Assembly: GCF_021502675.1 (NCBI RefSeq) | Contig: NZ_JAKFHA010000032.1 | Location: forward strand, 1-64,000 | Length of the DNA stretch: 64,000 nucleotides | Reading direction: 5' to 3' | Origin: Yinghuangia soli | GTDB lineage: Bacteria; Actinomycetota; Actinomycetes; Streptomycetales; Streptomycetaceae | Part shown: piece by piece, positions 11,380 to 19,866 of the stretch | How the letters are laid out: the number at the start of each line of letters is the position of its first letter | Numbering within the stretch: the first letter of the stretch is position 1 | Position numbers and translations under genes: made by a program | Notes under the pieces: model-generated | What the model saw: only the letters and a program-made list of their open reading frames with translations | Database searches by the model: none | Told to the model about the DNA's origin: nothing

Positions 11380-11746
11380 GGGGGTGATCGGTTTCGACTG
11401 GAGATGTCGGAGCAGAGGAAGCGAGCCGAGGAAGCGGCAATGATCTCGTTAACCATATGCCGAAACCTATAATCGCCGATAACAAGCGCGATTCCTTCGC
11501 CCTCGCCGCCTGAGCGAGCTTCGAAGGTGTCAGACCGGGTGCGTCCCCGCCCCGGATCCTGGCATAATCAAGGGGACTCCACCGCACTGCCCGGTTACGG
11601 GGCCGTTCGGAACATTTAACAGTAACTGAGCCCGTCGGCAACTTGTCCGCGTGATTGCCGGGGCTGAGAAAATCGAAGCGGACTGCGCTCGGAGAAGCTC
11701 TGGTCTCGCACTTCAGGACGCGGGTTCAATTCCCGCCACCTCCACC
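11380..11746 (+). ncRNA. ssrA: Transfer-messenger RNA (tmRNA)
   Basis: It rescues stalled ribosomes. The 5' end GGGGGUGAUCGGUUUCGAC and the 3' end with a T-arm (GCGGGUUCAAUUCCCGC) and acceptor CACCUCC are both visible. They pair as a 7-bp acceptor stem with one G-U pair. The tag reading frame runs from the resume codon GCC at 11475 to UGA at 11511-11513 and reads ADNKRDSFALAA, with the ALAA degron. After the discriminator A the DNA reads CCC, so the terminal CCA is not fully encoded and must be completed by a nucleotidyltransferase. Ends were set from the acceptor pairing. Confidence 0.96.
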
Positions 11747-11754
11747 CCTTTTTC

Positions 11755-11799
11755 GGAAGAGCCCTGCTCGCAAAAAGCGCGAGCAGGGCTCTTCCTTTT
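11755..11799 (+). terminator. Intrinsic terminator of ssrA
   Basis: A perfect 17-bp stem (11755-11771 with 11779-11795), a 7-nt A-rich loop and four T. It starts 8 nt after the tmRNA end. Confidence 0.9.
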
Positions 11800-12049
11800 G
11801 CGCGGCTCCGCCGCGGGTGGGGGCTTCGCCACCCACACCCCCTCCACTATGGGTGGCCCCCAACCGCAGGACACTCCCCGACCGTCGCTCCGACGGCCCC
11901 TCCCTGGCGCTCCGCCTACCGCCCCGCCTCCACCGGCATCTACCCCTCACCCCGGACTGCGATTGGGGGAGAGCATCGGCCTTCCCGCGATTCGCAGATT
12001 CCGGCGGCATACCGAAGCCCCGCAGCCGCCGCGAGACAGACCGGAGCGA

Positions 12050-12182
12050 GGCCGCGCAAGGACAAGCGGTACGACATCCGCACCGCGTACGCGAGACCGC
12101 TGACCAGTGCGCTCACGGTTACGGGGCAGCCCTTTGCGCGGTGCCGCCCGGTGCGGCGCCGCGCCAACCGGCATCGGCATTC
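12050..12182. repeat. Degenerate repeat unit A, copy 1
   Basis: It aligns with 12659-12790 over about 130 bp at roughly 80% identity by eye. Shared blocks include GGACAAGCGGTACG, CGCGTACGCGA, CTGACCAGTGCG and GCCCTTTGCGCGG. It ends in a GC-rich palindromic stretch (gcgcggtgcc...ggcgccgcgc). Confidence 0.7.
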
Positions 12183-12213
12183 CTGAACGCAGACGGAACT
12201 ACCTGGGAGTGCT

Positions 12214-12306
12214 GCGTGGCGCCGCCCTGCGCGGCGCCACGCGATCAAGGCTTGTGCGTCCGACTGCGCTTGGTGCGCACGTATGTCGTGTGTGCCCCGT
12301 AGCGAG
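12214..12306. repeat. Degenerate repeat unit B, copy 1
   Basis: It aligns with 12423-12513 at about 75-80% identity. Both begin with a hairpin (GCGTGGC...GCCACGC), share GGTGCGCAC and ATGTCGTG, and end TAGCGAG. Confidence 0.7.
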
Positions 12307-12320
12307 TGTTCGTCGAGGTG

Positions 12321-12348
12321 GCGCGGCCGCCCATCCGGGCGGCCGCGC
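12321..12348. repeat. GC-rich hairpin between repeat units, copy 1
   Basis: Arms gcgcggccgccc and gggcggccgcgc are perfectly complementary over 12 bp around a 4-nt loop. A near-identical hairpin is at 12639-12666 and a decayed one at about 12530-12557. Confidence 0.75.
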
Positions 12349-12422
12349 AGAGGGAAGCGACATGACGCCCCATCGCATACACGACAGCCTCACCAGCGCG
12401 GACCTGGTCGCCACGGGCACCC

Positions 12423-12513
12423 GCGTGGCTCCGCCCTGCGCGACGCCACGCAACCAGGGCTGGCATGTCGCCCTCGACTGGTGCGCACACATGTCGTGCG
12501 CGCCCATAGCGAG
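12423..12513. repeat. Degenerate repeat unit B, copy 2
   Basis: The second copy of the unit at 12214-12306, followed by a degenerate version of the GC-rich hairpin. Confidence 0.7.
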
Positions 12514-12638
12514 AAGGAGTGGGCGTTGCGTGGCCGCCCAAACGGACGGCTGCGCAAGGAAGAACGCGTAGCGAGCGTGGGGTCGATGAGGTCGGCGCCT
12601 GGCCGCACTGACGGCAACGTCCAGGAGGAGACGGGGTT

Positions 12639-12666
12639 GCGCGGCCGCCTGGTCGGGCGGCCGCGC
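12639..12666. repeat. GC-rich hairpin, copy 2
   Basis: Arms gcgcggccgcc (12639-12649) and ggcggccgcgc (12656-12666) with a 6-nt loop. Its right arm runs into repeat unit A copy 2. Confidence 0.75.
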
Positions 12667-12790
12667 AGGGACAAGCGGTACGGCGTCCGCCGCGTACGCG
12701 ACATCTCTGACCAGTGCGGACCGGTTACTGGGCGGCCCTTTGCGCGGCGCCAACCCCGGGCGGCGCCGCGCAACCAGGGTCGGCAATTCC
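12659..12790. repeat. Degenerate repeat unit A, copy 2
   Basis: The second copy of the unit at 12050-12182. It contains its own perfect palindrome, gcgcggcgcc with ggcgccgcgc. Confidence 0.7.
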
Positions 12791-13398
12791 GGGACGGAGT
12801 TGGCGGCTGGTATCGCTTGGCGCGCAGGATGGTTGGAGGGGCGCCGCTGCCTGTGGGCAGCGGCGCCTGAACCCCGCATCCCTGACCCCGCATGCCCGAC
12901 CCTGCTTCCGTCCACCCCTCCACGGATTGGGCGTTGGATCTGTAAGTCGGTCGCCCTTGCACTCATCTCGCGATTCGCTGGGGCTGCATCGGGACGGGGA
13001 CCACTGGCCGCCAGTAGTTGCCTGCGTGCCTTCGGTGGGTGGGCTGGGAGGGGGCATACGAGCGCAAGTTGCTTGGCAATGGACGGTTCCCCGGCCCTCC
13101 CGCGGTTGTGACTCAGCGCGGGCGGGTGGCTTGTCAAGCGGCCTCCTGCCGACGGGTATTCGTGGGCCGTTGATGACGCTTGGCAAGGCAGTCGGCCGCG
13201 CGACAATCGGCGTTCGGGAGGGCCGGGGCAACGGCCCACCTTCATTGCGACGGAACCGTCCGTGTTCCCAGTCGGAAGCGTTCGTGGACTCGTCCGCGGT
13301 CCTGTGCGGTGGCAGCCGTGGACTTGTTCGTCAGCTTGTCCTGTGGAGCCTCGGACTCGTGAACCTTTGGCCGCGTCGACCGCCAACCCCTCGAGCCC

Positions 13399-14364
13399 TC
13401 AAGCCTCCGAGCGCTCGGCCAGCCACCCTGCCAGCGCCTTCGACGTCGGGGGATCAGCCCCCGGCCGCGTGCACGTGTACGCCGCCGCGGCTGCCGCGTA
13501 CTCCAGGACCCTCCGCAGTTCCTCCGGCGCGATGGTGCGCAGTGCGCCCACCTGGTCGCCGCCCAGGAGGTCGCGGGTCGCCAGGCCGTGGAGGAGGGCG
13601 CCCATGAAGGCGTCGCCCGCGCCTACGGTGTCGGCTACGTCGACCTCGGGGGAGGCGACCGCGATTGCTTCGTGTTCGAGGATCGCGGTGGCGCCGTCCG
13701 GGCCCTGGGTGACGACGACGAGGGACGGGCCCGAGTCGCGCCACAGGCGGCCGGCCTCGACGGGGTCCAGGTCCGGGTACAGGTGGCGCAGGTCCTCGTC
13801 GCTCGCCTTGACGACGTCGCACAGCGGCATGACGGCCTCAAGGCGGCGGCGTACCGGGCCCAGGTCCCCGGAGATGTCCGGGCGTACGTTGGGATCCAGC
13901 GTCAACGTGACAGCGCCGCGGGCGTGTTCGCGCAGGATCATGCGCAGCAGGGCCGCGCCGCCCGGCTCCAGGTGCAGGGCGGCGGAGCCGACGTGCAGGG
14001 CGCGGATGTCGGGGTCGAGCGGGTCCGGGAGTTCGTGGCCGGCCCATTGCCCGTCGGCGGTGCCGGTGAACCAGAAGTCGTAGGAGGCGCGCCGCTGTTC
14101 GTCGAAGGAGACGACGGCGAGGCTGGACGGTTCCGGCGCGTCCACGAGGTAGCGCGGCGAGATGCCGTCGGCCGCCAGGCGTTCGCGTACGCGGTGGCCG
14201 AAGGCGTCCGAGCCGATCCGGGCGATGAGCGCCGCCGGGGTGCCCAGCCGGGTCGCGGCGATGGCGATGTTGGCCGGGCTGCCGCCGGCAAGTGCCCGGT
14301 ACGTGTCGGGAGTTCCGCCGGCCGGGACGAGGTCGACGACGTTCTCCCCGGCGACCGCGATCAC
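13399..14364 (-). CDS. PfkB-family carbohydrate kinase (fructokinase-like)
   Basis: A ribokinase/PfkB-fold sugar kinase of 321 residues. The N-terminal substrate motif GGSPANIAIAATRLG and the C-terminal ATP and anion-hole motif DTVGAGDAFMGALL, with catalytic Asp in GAGD, are intact. The GTG start at 14364 overlaps the stop of the upstream isomerase gene as GTGA, so translation is probably coupled. In the frame the residues before this GTG belong to a shadow of the isomerase gene. The pairing suggests it phosphorylates the ketose made by the isomerase, most simply fructose to fructose 6-phosphate. The substrate is inference. Confidence 0.9.
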   Translation of the reverse strand: MIAVAGENVVDLVPAGGTPDTYRALAGGSPANIAIAATRLGTPAALIARIGSDAFGHRVRERLAADGISPRYLVDAPEPSSLAVVSFDEQRRASYDFWFTGTADGQWAGHELPDPLDPDIRALHVGSAALHLEPGGAALLRMILREHARGAVTLTLDPNVRPDISGDLGPVRRRLEAVMPLCDVVKASDEDLRHLYPDLDPVEAGRLWRDSGPSLVVVTQGPDGATAILEHEAIAVASPEVDVADTVGAGDAFMGALLHGLATRDLLGGDQVGALRTIAPEELRRVLEYAAAAAAYTCTRPGADPPTSKALAGWLAERSEA

Positions 14365-15599
14365 CGTGCACCCCGCAACTGTGCGGCTGCCGTGGGGGCC
14401 AGCGCGAGTTGGGGCAGCAGCGTCGCCTGGTACGCGTGGTAGATGTCCGGCTTGCCCGACCACACCGTGGCCGCGGGCGTATTGTCCGGGGCCAGTTCGT
14501 GGTGCCAGCTGCCGCGCGGGTCGATGACGTACTGCGCGGCGTAGTCCCACCAGACGCGGTACCAGTGCTCGTAGACCAGGTCCCCGGTACGCCGGTGCAG
14601 CGCCGCCGCGGCCGCGATGGCCTCCGCGGTCACCCAGTGCATGCGGGCCCGCACGACGGGCCGGTTGTCGGCGTCGATCGTGTACACGAAGCCCTGGTGC
14701 CCGTCGTGGTCCCACGAGCCGACGGCGACCACGAAGAGCCAGCGGGCGGCTTCCACCAGCCAGTCGGGCGGGTCGGGCAGCGCGGCTTCGAGGTTGAGCA
14801 GGAGGCGCGACCACTCCAGTGCGTGTCCGGGCGTGGTGCCGTACGGCCGGAAGGGGTCGTCCTTGGCGTCCGCGTTGTACTCCGGCAGCACGTGGCCGTC
14901 GGCCGTGAAGTGCTCCGGTACGCGCCACCACCCCGAGCGCGCGATGTGGTTCACGAAGAAGTCGGCGATGCGCAGCGCGCGCCTGAGCCACGAGGGGTCG
15001 CCGGTGGCGTCCGCGGCGGCGAGGAACGCCTCGACGGTGTGCATGTTGGCGTTGGCGCCGAGGTAGTCCTCGGGGTCCGACCAGTCCCGGGCGAAGGACT
15101 CGCGGGCGCGGCCGTGCGCGTCGTCCCAGAAGTGCGCCTCGAAGACCCCGGTGGCGTCCGCGAGGAGCGCGCGGGAGCCGGGACGCTGCGCGAGCGCGAG
15201 GGTCGAGGCGGCCAGCAGCACGAAAGCGTGCCCGTAGGCCGTCTTGCGGCCCTCTGGCGGCTCGGACGGGCCGGGGATGGCCGGATACCACCCTCCGTGC
15301 TGAGCGTCCCGCAGCGGGCCGCTCAGCGCCGCCAGGCCGTGGTCGGCGAGCGGGCCGGCGCCCGGTACGCCGCGCAGATGCGCGAGGGCGAACACGTGTG
15401 CCATCCGGGTGGTGATCCACAGCTGTACGCCGCGGTCCCGGTCCGGGGTGCCGTCCGCGCCGAGCCACGCGAAGCCGCCGCGGGGGTCGCGGGCCGCCGC
15501 GCCGAAGCGCAGCAGGCGGTCCGCTTCGGCGTCCAGCCAGGCGCGGTGCGCCGCCAGCGCGGTCCAGGAGCCGTCGTGTGAGGCGTTCATCGGGGCCAT
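14361..15599 (-). CDS. AGE-family sugar isomerase/epimerase (mannose isomerase/YihS-like)
   Basis: About 412 residues of the (alpha/alpha)6-barrel N-acylglucosamine 2-epimerase family. Family-like stretches include RMAHVFALAH, GGWYPAI, KTAYGHAFVLLA, NANMHTVEAFLAA, ARMHWVTAEAIAAAA and GSWHHELAPDN, with His residues at the positions used as acid/base in YihS-type aldose-ketose isomerases. Characterised members convert mannose to fructose or sulfoquinovose to sulfofructose. No sulfoquinovosidase, sulfo-aldolase or transporter is nearby, so mannose is the more economical guess. The start at 15599 (MAPMNAS, GGTGGG upstream) is preferred; ATG 15590 is the alternative. Confidence 0.85.
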   Translation of the reverse strand: MAPMNASHDGSWTALAAHRAWLDAEADRLLRFGAAARDPRGGFAWLGADGTPDRDRGVQLWITTRMAHVFALAHLRGVPGAGPLADHGLAALSGPLRDAQHGGWYPAIPGPSEPPEGRKTAYGHAFVLLAASTLALAQRPGSRALLADATGVFEAHFWDDAHGRARESFARDWSDPEDYLGANANMHTVEAFLAAADATGDPSWLRRALRIADFFVNHIARSGWWRVPEHFTADGHVLPEYNADAKDDPFRPYGTTPGHALEWSRLLLNLEAALPDPPDWLVEAARWLFVVAVGSWDHDGHQGFVYTIDADNRPVVRARMHWVTAEAIAAAAALHRRTGDLVYEHWYRVWWDYAAQYVIDPRGSWHHELAPDNTPAATVWSGKPDIYHAYQATLLPQLALAPTAAAQLRGAR

Positions 15600-16065
15600 C
15601 GTCCCACCGCGGGCGGGCCCGGCGCCGGAAACGCGCGGGCCGGAGGCGGCCCGGAAAAGAAGCCGCGAAGCAGGCGCCGCGAACGGCCGCGCAGGGGGTC
15701 GGGAAGCGGGCCGGCAAGCGGGCCGTGCAGGAGTCCGGGGACGAGGCCGGAAAACGGATCCGGCGGCCCCGAAGGGCCGCCGGATCCGACGCTTACGACA
15801 CCGACCCGCCAATGCTCGCCTCTCGGCAAGTGGTCCCTCGAAGGGACTAATGGTTGGGCCCGGGGGCTTGGATCGAGCCGGTGCCATGAACAGAGTAACC
15901 GACCGCGCCGGGAGCGGAAGGAGGATGCGGATCACAGTTTGCGGGGCTCGCGGTGCAGGGTAGCCGGGGCCGATTCCGGTGGCCGGTCGTCGGCCCGTGC
16001 ACCGAAATGAGACGATCATCTGTGGTGCCGTGCCGGGGCACCGGACTTCCCAAGGAGACAGTTTC
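15600..16065. promoter_or_regulatory. Divergent upstream region of the sugar operon and malic enzyme, with two hairpins
   Basis: No gene is supported. A strong hairpin lies at 15755-15788 (15-bp stem with CGAA loop); read on the minus strand it is followed by TTTT, so it could act as an attenuator or terminator in the leader of the AGE/PfkB operon. A short palindrome GTCCCT-CGA-AGGGAC (15833-15847) upstream could be an operator. AAGGAGA at 16052-16058 is the malic enzyme ribosome-binding site. Confidence 0.5.
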
Positions 16066-17496
16066 ATGCCCGCAGCGCCGAGCGCTTCGTACTCGATCAC
16101 CGCCCGCCTGGAGGTCCCGGCCGGAGGCCGGGTGGTCAGCCAGCTCACCAACGCCGTGGAATCCGCGGGCGGTTCGGTGACCGGCCTGGACGTCACCGCG
16201 TCCGGCCACGAGCGGCTGCGGGTCGACGTGACCATCGCCGCGTCGTCCACCGACCACGCGGACCAGCTCATCGCGGCGCTGCGGGCGATCGAGGGCGTGT
16301 CCCTGGGCAAGGTCTCGGACCGTACGTTCCTCATGCACCTCGGCGGCAAGATCGAGATGCAGGCGAAGCACCCGATCCGGAACCGCGACGACCTGTCGAT
16401 GATCTACACGCCGGGCGTCGCCCGGGTCTGCCTGGCGATCGCCGAGAACCCCGAGGACGCGCGCCGCCTGACCATCAAGCGCAACACCGTCGCGGTGGTC
16501 ACCGACGGCTCCGCGGTGCTCGGCCTGGGCAACATCGGCCCGAAGGCCGCGCTGCCCGTCATGGAGGGCAAGGCGGCGCTGTTCAAGCGCTTCGCGGGCA
16601 TCGACGCGTGGCCGATCTGCCTGGACACCCAGGACCCGGACGAGATCGTCCGCGCGGTGCAGATGATGGCGCCCGGGTTCGCCGGCATCAACCTCGAGGA
16701 CATCTCCGCGCCGCGCTGCTTCGAGATCGAGCGGCGGCTGCGCGAGACGCTCGACATCCCGGTCTTCCACGACGACCAGCACGGCACCGCGATCGTGGTG
16801 CTCGCCGCGCTCACCAACGCGCTGCGCGTGGTGGGCAAGAAGCTCGGCGACGTGCGCCTGGTGATGTCCGGTGCGGGCGCGGCCGGCACGGCGATCCTCA
16901 AGCTGCTCATGGCCGCGGGCCTGACCGACGTCGTGGTCGCGGACGTGCACGGCGTCGTGCACCGCGGCCGCACCGACATGGGCGACGACCTGCGGTGGAT
17001 CGCGGAGCACACCAACTCCGAGGGCCTGACCGGGACTTTGAAGGAAGCGGTGGTCGGCGCCGACGTGTTCGTCGGGGTCTCCGCGCCGAACGTCATCGAT
17101 GCCGGCGACGTCGCGAAGATGGCCGACGACGCGATCGTGTTCGCACTCGCCAATCCGGAACCGGAGATCTACCCGGCGGTCGCGCAGGAGCACGCCGCGG
17201 TCGTCGCGTCGGGCCGCAGCGACTTTCCCAACCAGATCAACAACGTACTGGTTTTTCCCGGGGTATTCCGCGGGCTTGTCGACGCGCAGAGCCGGCACAT
17301 CACGACCGCGATGTTGCTCGCCGCCGCGCGGGCATTGTCGTCGGTCGTCACGGACGATGAACTCAATGCGAGCTACATCATCCCGAGCGTATTCCACCCG
17401 GAGGTCTCGAACGTCGTCGCGGCGGCCGTCCGGGACGCGGTTCTGGCGGACCGTCAGGCCGACGAAGCAGGGCAGGACGCGCCGGGGGCGGTGTGA
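16066..17496 (+). CDS. NAD(P)-dependent malic enzyme with an N-terminal ACT domain
   Basis: A 476-residue enzyme that converts malate to pyruvate and CO2. Residues about 8-85 form an ACT-like regulatory domain ([20 protein letters not shown]), and the rest is the malic enzyme core: [42 protein letters not shown] and the nucleotide loop [12 protein letters not shown] domains bind small ligands, often amino acids, so allosteric control is likely. ATG 16066 follows AAGGAGA by about 7 nt. The gene order malic enzyme, hup, murA is a familiar streptomycete neighbourhood. Confidence 0.94.
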   Translation: MPAAPSASYSITARLEVPAGGRVVSQLTNAVESAGGSVTGLDVTASGHERLRVDVTIAASSTDHADQLIAALRAIEGVSLGKVSDRTFLMHLGGKIEMQAKHPIRNRDDLSMIYTPGVARVCLAIAENPEDARRLTIKRNTVAVVTDGSAVLGLGNIGPKAALPVMEGKAALFKRFAGIDAWPICLDTQDPDEIVRAVQMMAPGFAGINLEDISAPRCFEIERRLRETLDIPVFHDDQHGTAIVVLAALTNALRVVGKKLGDVRLVMSGAGAAGTAILKLLMAAGLTDVVVADVHGVVHRGRTDMGDDLRWIAEHTNSEGLTGTLKEAVVGADVFVGVSAPNVIDAGDVAKMADDAIVFALANPEPEIYPAVAQEHAAVVASGRSDFPNQINNVLVFPGVFRGLVDAQSRHITTAMLLAAARALSSVVTDDELNASYIIPSVFHPEVSNVVAAAVRDAVLADRQADEAGQDAPGAV

Positions 17497-17700
17497 CGAG
17501 CGTACGTGATGGTGGTCGTATGGTCGGGGTGTGGCGGGTGCTTGCGAGCCCGATTCGGGCGCGTAATCTGCCTCGAACCGCCAAATCGCGGGGCTTTCCG
17601 CGTGATTCGGCGTGTCCCTGATTAGGTTCCGGGCCCGGATACGTGCAGGATTCGTCCCCGGGGCAAGAACAGCGAGTTGGAAAGACCACGGGAGATACAC

Positions 17701-17982
17701 ATGAACCGCAGTGAGCTGGTGGCCGCCCTCGCGGAGCGGGCCGACGTCACGCGCAAGGACGCCGACGCCGTGCTGAACGCTTTCGCCGAGGTCGTTGGCG
17801 AGATCGTGAGCAAGGGCGACGAGAAGATCACGATCCCCGGCTTCCTCAGCTTCGAGCGGACCCACCGCTCGGCGCGCACCGCGCGCAACCCGCAGACCGG
17901 CGAGCCGATCGAGATCCCGGCCGGCTACAGCGTCAAGGTCTCCGCGGGCTCGAAGCTCAAGGAAGCCGCGAAGGGCAAGTGA
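17701..17982 (+). CDS. hup: HU-family nucleoid-associated DNA-binding protein (short form)
   Basis: 93 residues, the length of the short streptomycete HU. It begins MNRSELVAALAERADVTRKD and has the DNA-binding arm TARNPQTGEPIEIPAG. It lacks the Lys-rich tail of the long HupS-type protein, so it matches the vegetative HupA type. The start at 17701 follows a GGGAG stretch; an earlier in-frame start at 17677 is not needed. Confidence 0.95.
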   Translation: MNRSELVAALAERADVTRKDADAVLNAFAEVVGEIVSKGDEKITIPGFLSFERTHRSARTARNPQTGEPIEIPAGYSVKVSAGSKLKEAAKGK

Positions 17983-18069
17983 CGCGTCCCGGTGCGGCCT
18001 GCGGGCGCGTGACGGCGGGCTGAGGCCCGGCGGAGCGGTCCCGGAGTGTCCGGACCAGGCGTAGGACAA

Positions 18070-18110
18070 GCCGAAGGGCGGTTCCCCCGGCGGGGGAACC
18101 GCCCTTCGGC
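18070..18110. terminator. Bidirectional hairpin terminator between hup and murA
   Basis: Arms 18070-18088 and 18092-18110 are perfectly complementary over 19 bp with a 3-nt loop. It sits between two convergent genes and lacks a clear T run. Confidence 0.8.
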
Positions 18111-18150
18111 GTCAGCGCATTCGCGTACCGTACGGTTGGTCGCGGGTGGC

Positions 18151-19530
18151 TCAGGCCACGCTGTGCACCGCTCCCGCGGCATCCGCGGCAACCGCGATCC
18201 CGCTCTGCTGCGGCGGGAGTTCGACGCGCGCGCCGAGCGCGGCGAGCTTCGTGTGGAAGCCCTCGTAGCCGCGGTTGATGAGGTCGATGCCGTGCACGCG
18301 CGAGGTGCCCTCGGCGGCCAGCGCGGCGATCAGGTACGAGAATCCGCCGCGCAGGTCCGGGATCACCAGGTCGGCGCCGTGCAGCTTGGCCGGGCCGGAG
18401 ATGACCGCGGAGTGCTGGAAGTTGCGCTGCCCGAACCGGCACGGCGTGCCGCCCAGGCACTCGCTGTACAACTGGATCGTGGCGCCCATCTGGTTGAGCG
18501 CGGAGGTGAACCCGAGCCGGCTCTCGTACACCGTCTCGTGCACGATCGAGAGCCCGGTGGCCTGCGTCAGCGCGACCACCAGCGGCTGCTGCCAGTCGGT
18601 CTGGAAGCCGGGGTGCACGTCGGTCTCCAGCGCGATGGCGCGCAGCCGGCCGCCCGGGTGCCAGAAGCGGATGCCCTCGTCCTCGACGCTGAACGCGCCG
18701 CCCACCTGCCGGAAGACGTTCAGGAACGTCATCATGTCCAGCTGCCGGGCGCCGCGCACGAACACGTCGCCCTGCGTCGCGAGGGCCGCGCAGGCCCACG
18801 AGGCGCCCTCCAGGCGGTCCGGCAGGGCCCGGTGCGTGTACCCGCCCAGGCGCTCCACGCCGGTGATCCTGATCACCCGGTCGGTGGCCACCGAGATGAT
18901 CGCGCCCATCTTCTGGAGCACGCAGATGAGGTCTATGATCTCCGGCTCCACGGCCGCGTTGCGCAGCTCGGTGGTGCCCTCGGCGCGGACCGCGGTCAGC
19001 AGCACCTGCTCGGTGGTGCCCACGCTCGGGTACGGCAGCTCGATCTTGGCGCCGTGCAGCCCGTTCGGGGCCTCCAGGTAGAGCCCCTCCGGCCGCTTGT
19101 CGACGGTCGCGCCGAACTCGCGCAGCACGTTCAGGTGGAAGTCGATCGGCCGGTCGCCGATCCGGCAGCCGCCCAGGTCCGGGATGAAGGCCCGGCCGAT
19201 CCGGTGCAGCAGCGGGCCGCACAGCAGGATCGGGATGCGGCTGGAGCCCGCGTGCGCGTCGATGTCGGCGACGTTGGCGAGCTCGACCGAGGACGGGTCC
19301 ATGACCAGTTCGTCCGGTTCGTCGCCTTCGTACACCGCGACCCCGTGCAGCTGCAGCAGGCCGCGCACGATGTGCACGTCGCGGATCCCGGGGACATTGC
19401 GCAGCCGGCTGGGCTCCTCGCCGAGAAGAGCGGCGACCATCGCCTTGGGCACCAGGTTCTTGGCGCCCTTGACGCGGACCTCGCCTTCGAGCGGGGAACC
19501 ACCGTGGACGATCAGCACGTCGTCTTGCAT
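18151..19530 (-). CDS. murA: UDP-N-acetylglucosamine 1-carboxyvinyltransferase
   Basis: Catalyses the first committed step of peptidoglycan synthesis, adding enolpyruvate from PEP to UDP-GlcNAc. 459 residues. The substrate-binding Lys-Asn is in VKGAKNLVPKA. The catalytic Cys is present at about residue 122 in GGCRIGDRPID, so the enzyme should be fosfomycin-sensitive at this site, unlike Asp variants. The body matches EPSP-synthase-fold repeats (ERLGGYTHRALPDRLEGA, DLRGGFSYLIAALAAEG). ATG 19530 (MQDDVLIVHGG) is the family-like start; the longer frame upstream is not protein-like. Streptomycetes usually have a second murA, so this may be one of two. Confidence 0.95.
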   Translation of the reverse strand: MQDDVLIVHGGSPLEGEVRVKGAKNLVPKAMVAALLGEEPSRLRNVPGIRDVHIVRGLLQLHGVAVYEGDEPDELVMDPSSVELANVADIDAHAGSSRIPILLCGPLLHRIGRAFIPDLGGCRIGDRPIDFHLNVLREFGATVDKRPEGLYLEAPNGLHGAKIELPYPSVGTTEQVLLTAVRAEGTTELRNAAVEPEIIDLICVLQKMGAIISVATDRVIRITGVERLGGYTHRALPDRLEGASWACAALATQGDVFVRGARQLDMMTFLNVFRQVGGAFSVEDEGIRFWHPGGRLRAIALETDVHPGFQTDWQQPLVVALTQATGLSIVHETVYESRLGFTSALNQMGATIQLYSECLGGTPCRFGQRNFQHSAVISGPAKLHGADLVIPDLRGGFSYLIAALAAEGTSRVHGIDLINRGYEGFHTKLAALGARVELPPQQSGIAVAADAAGAVHSVA

Positions 19531-19866
19531 ATATCTCGCGATCCTGGACGGAGGGGGCGTCGGGCAACAGCGAACAACGGTACGCGCTCGATACGCCCGT
19601 ACGCGCATTGTCGGGGCCCCTGAGGGGCACAGGATCTTGGACGGCCCGGGATTCGGGACCAAAGGCCGGGCCGACCGGCTTCGGGCCCACCGGCGCGTCG
19701 CCGCCGGGGACGCCCGGCGGGATCGACCGGCGGCGTCGACCGGGTCCGACCAGGGCCGACCCGGCCCGGCGGGTCGGCACGGCGGCGGTACGGAGGCGGC
19801 ACAGAGGGGGCGCGTGATGGGGAGAGCGGCGGTACGCCCGGTGCCCGGATGCAGGATCATGGGCCC
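19531..19866. other. Divergent upstream region between murA and the YqgE gene
   Basis: No gene is supported. It should hold both promoters. The sequence is GC-rich with many short GC hairpins but no clear -35/-10 pair or long inverted repeat that I can see. Confidence 0.4.

Larger units (their letters stand above)
11800..13398. other. Gene-free region of 1.6 kb after ssrA, rich in degenerate palindromic repeats
   Basis: Frames are open on both strands but none has streptomycete codon bias, a ribosome-binding site or recognisable protein content. The region instead holds imperfect direct repeats of about 90-135 bp and GC-rich hairpins, listed separately. From about 12900 to 13390 the sequence is less GC-rich and shows no structure I can name. 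The 3' end of ssrA is a common integration site for mobile elements, so this could be a decayed element, but I find no integrase remnant and no second copy of the tmRNA 3' end. Confidence 0.55.

Noticed and set aside
12120-12900. CRISPR array in the repeat cluster after ssrA
   Set aside because: The repeats are long, degenerate and unevenly spaced, with no uniform spacers and no cas genes in the window.
12199-13386. 395-codon minus-strand frame in the repeat region
   Set aside because: It has weak protein character, no ribosome-binding site, and runs across palindromic repeats.
11800-13398. Integrated element with a duplicated tmRNA 3' end (att site)
   Set aside because: I could not find a second copy of the T-arm/acceptor sequence nor any integrase or phage gene remnant in the stretch that follows.
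13399-15599. Full sulfoquinovose degradation cluster
   Set aside because: Only an AGE-type isomerase and a PfkB kinase are present. No sulfoquinovosidase, sulfo-sugar aldolase or sulfonate exporter is visible in the window.
13399-15717. Single 772-residue fusion of kinase and a second domain on the minus strand
   Set aside because: Only the C-terminal 321 residues are kinase. The upstream part is a shadow of the AGE gene, and the GTGA overlap gives the proper start.
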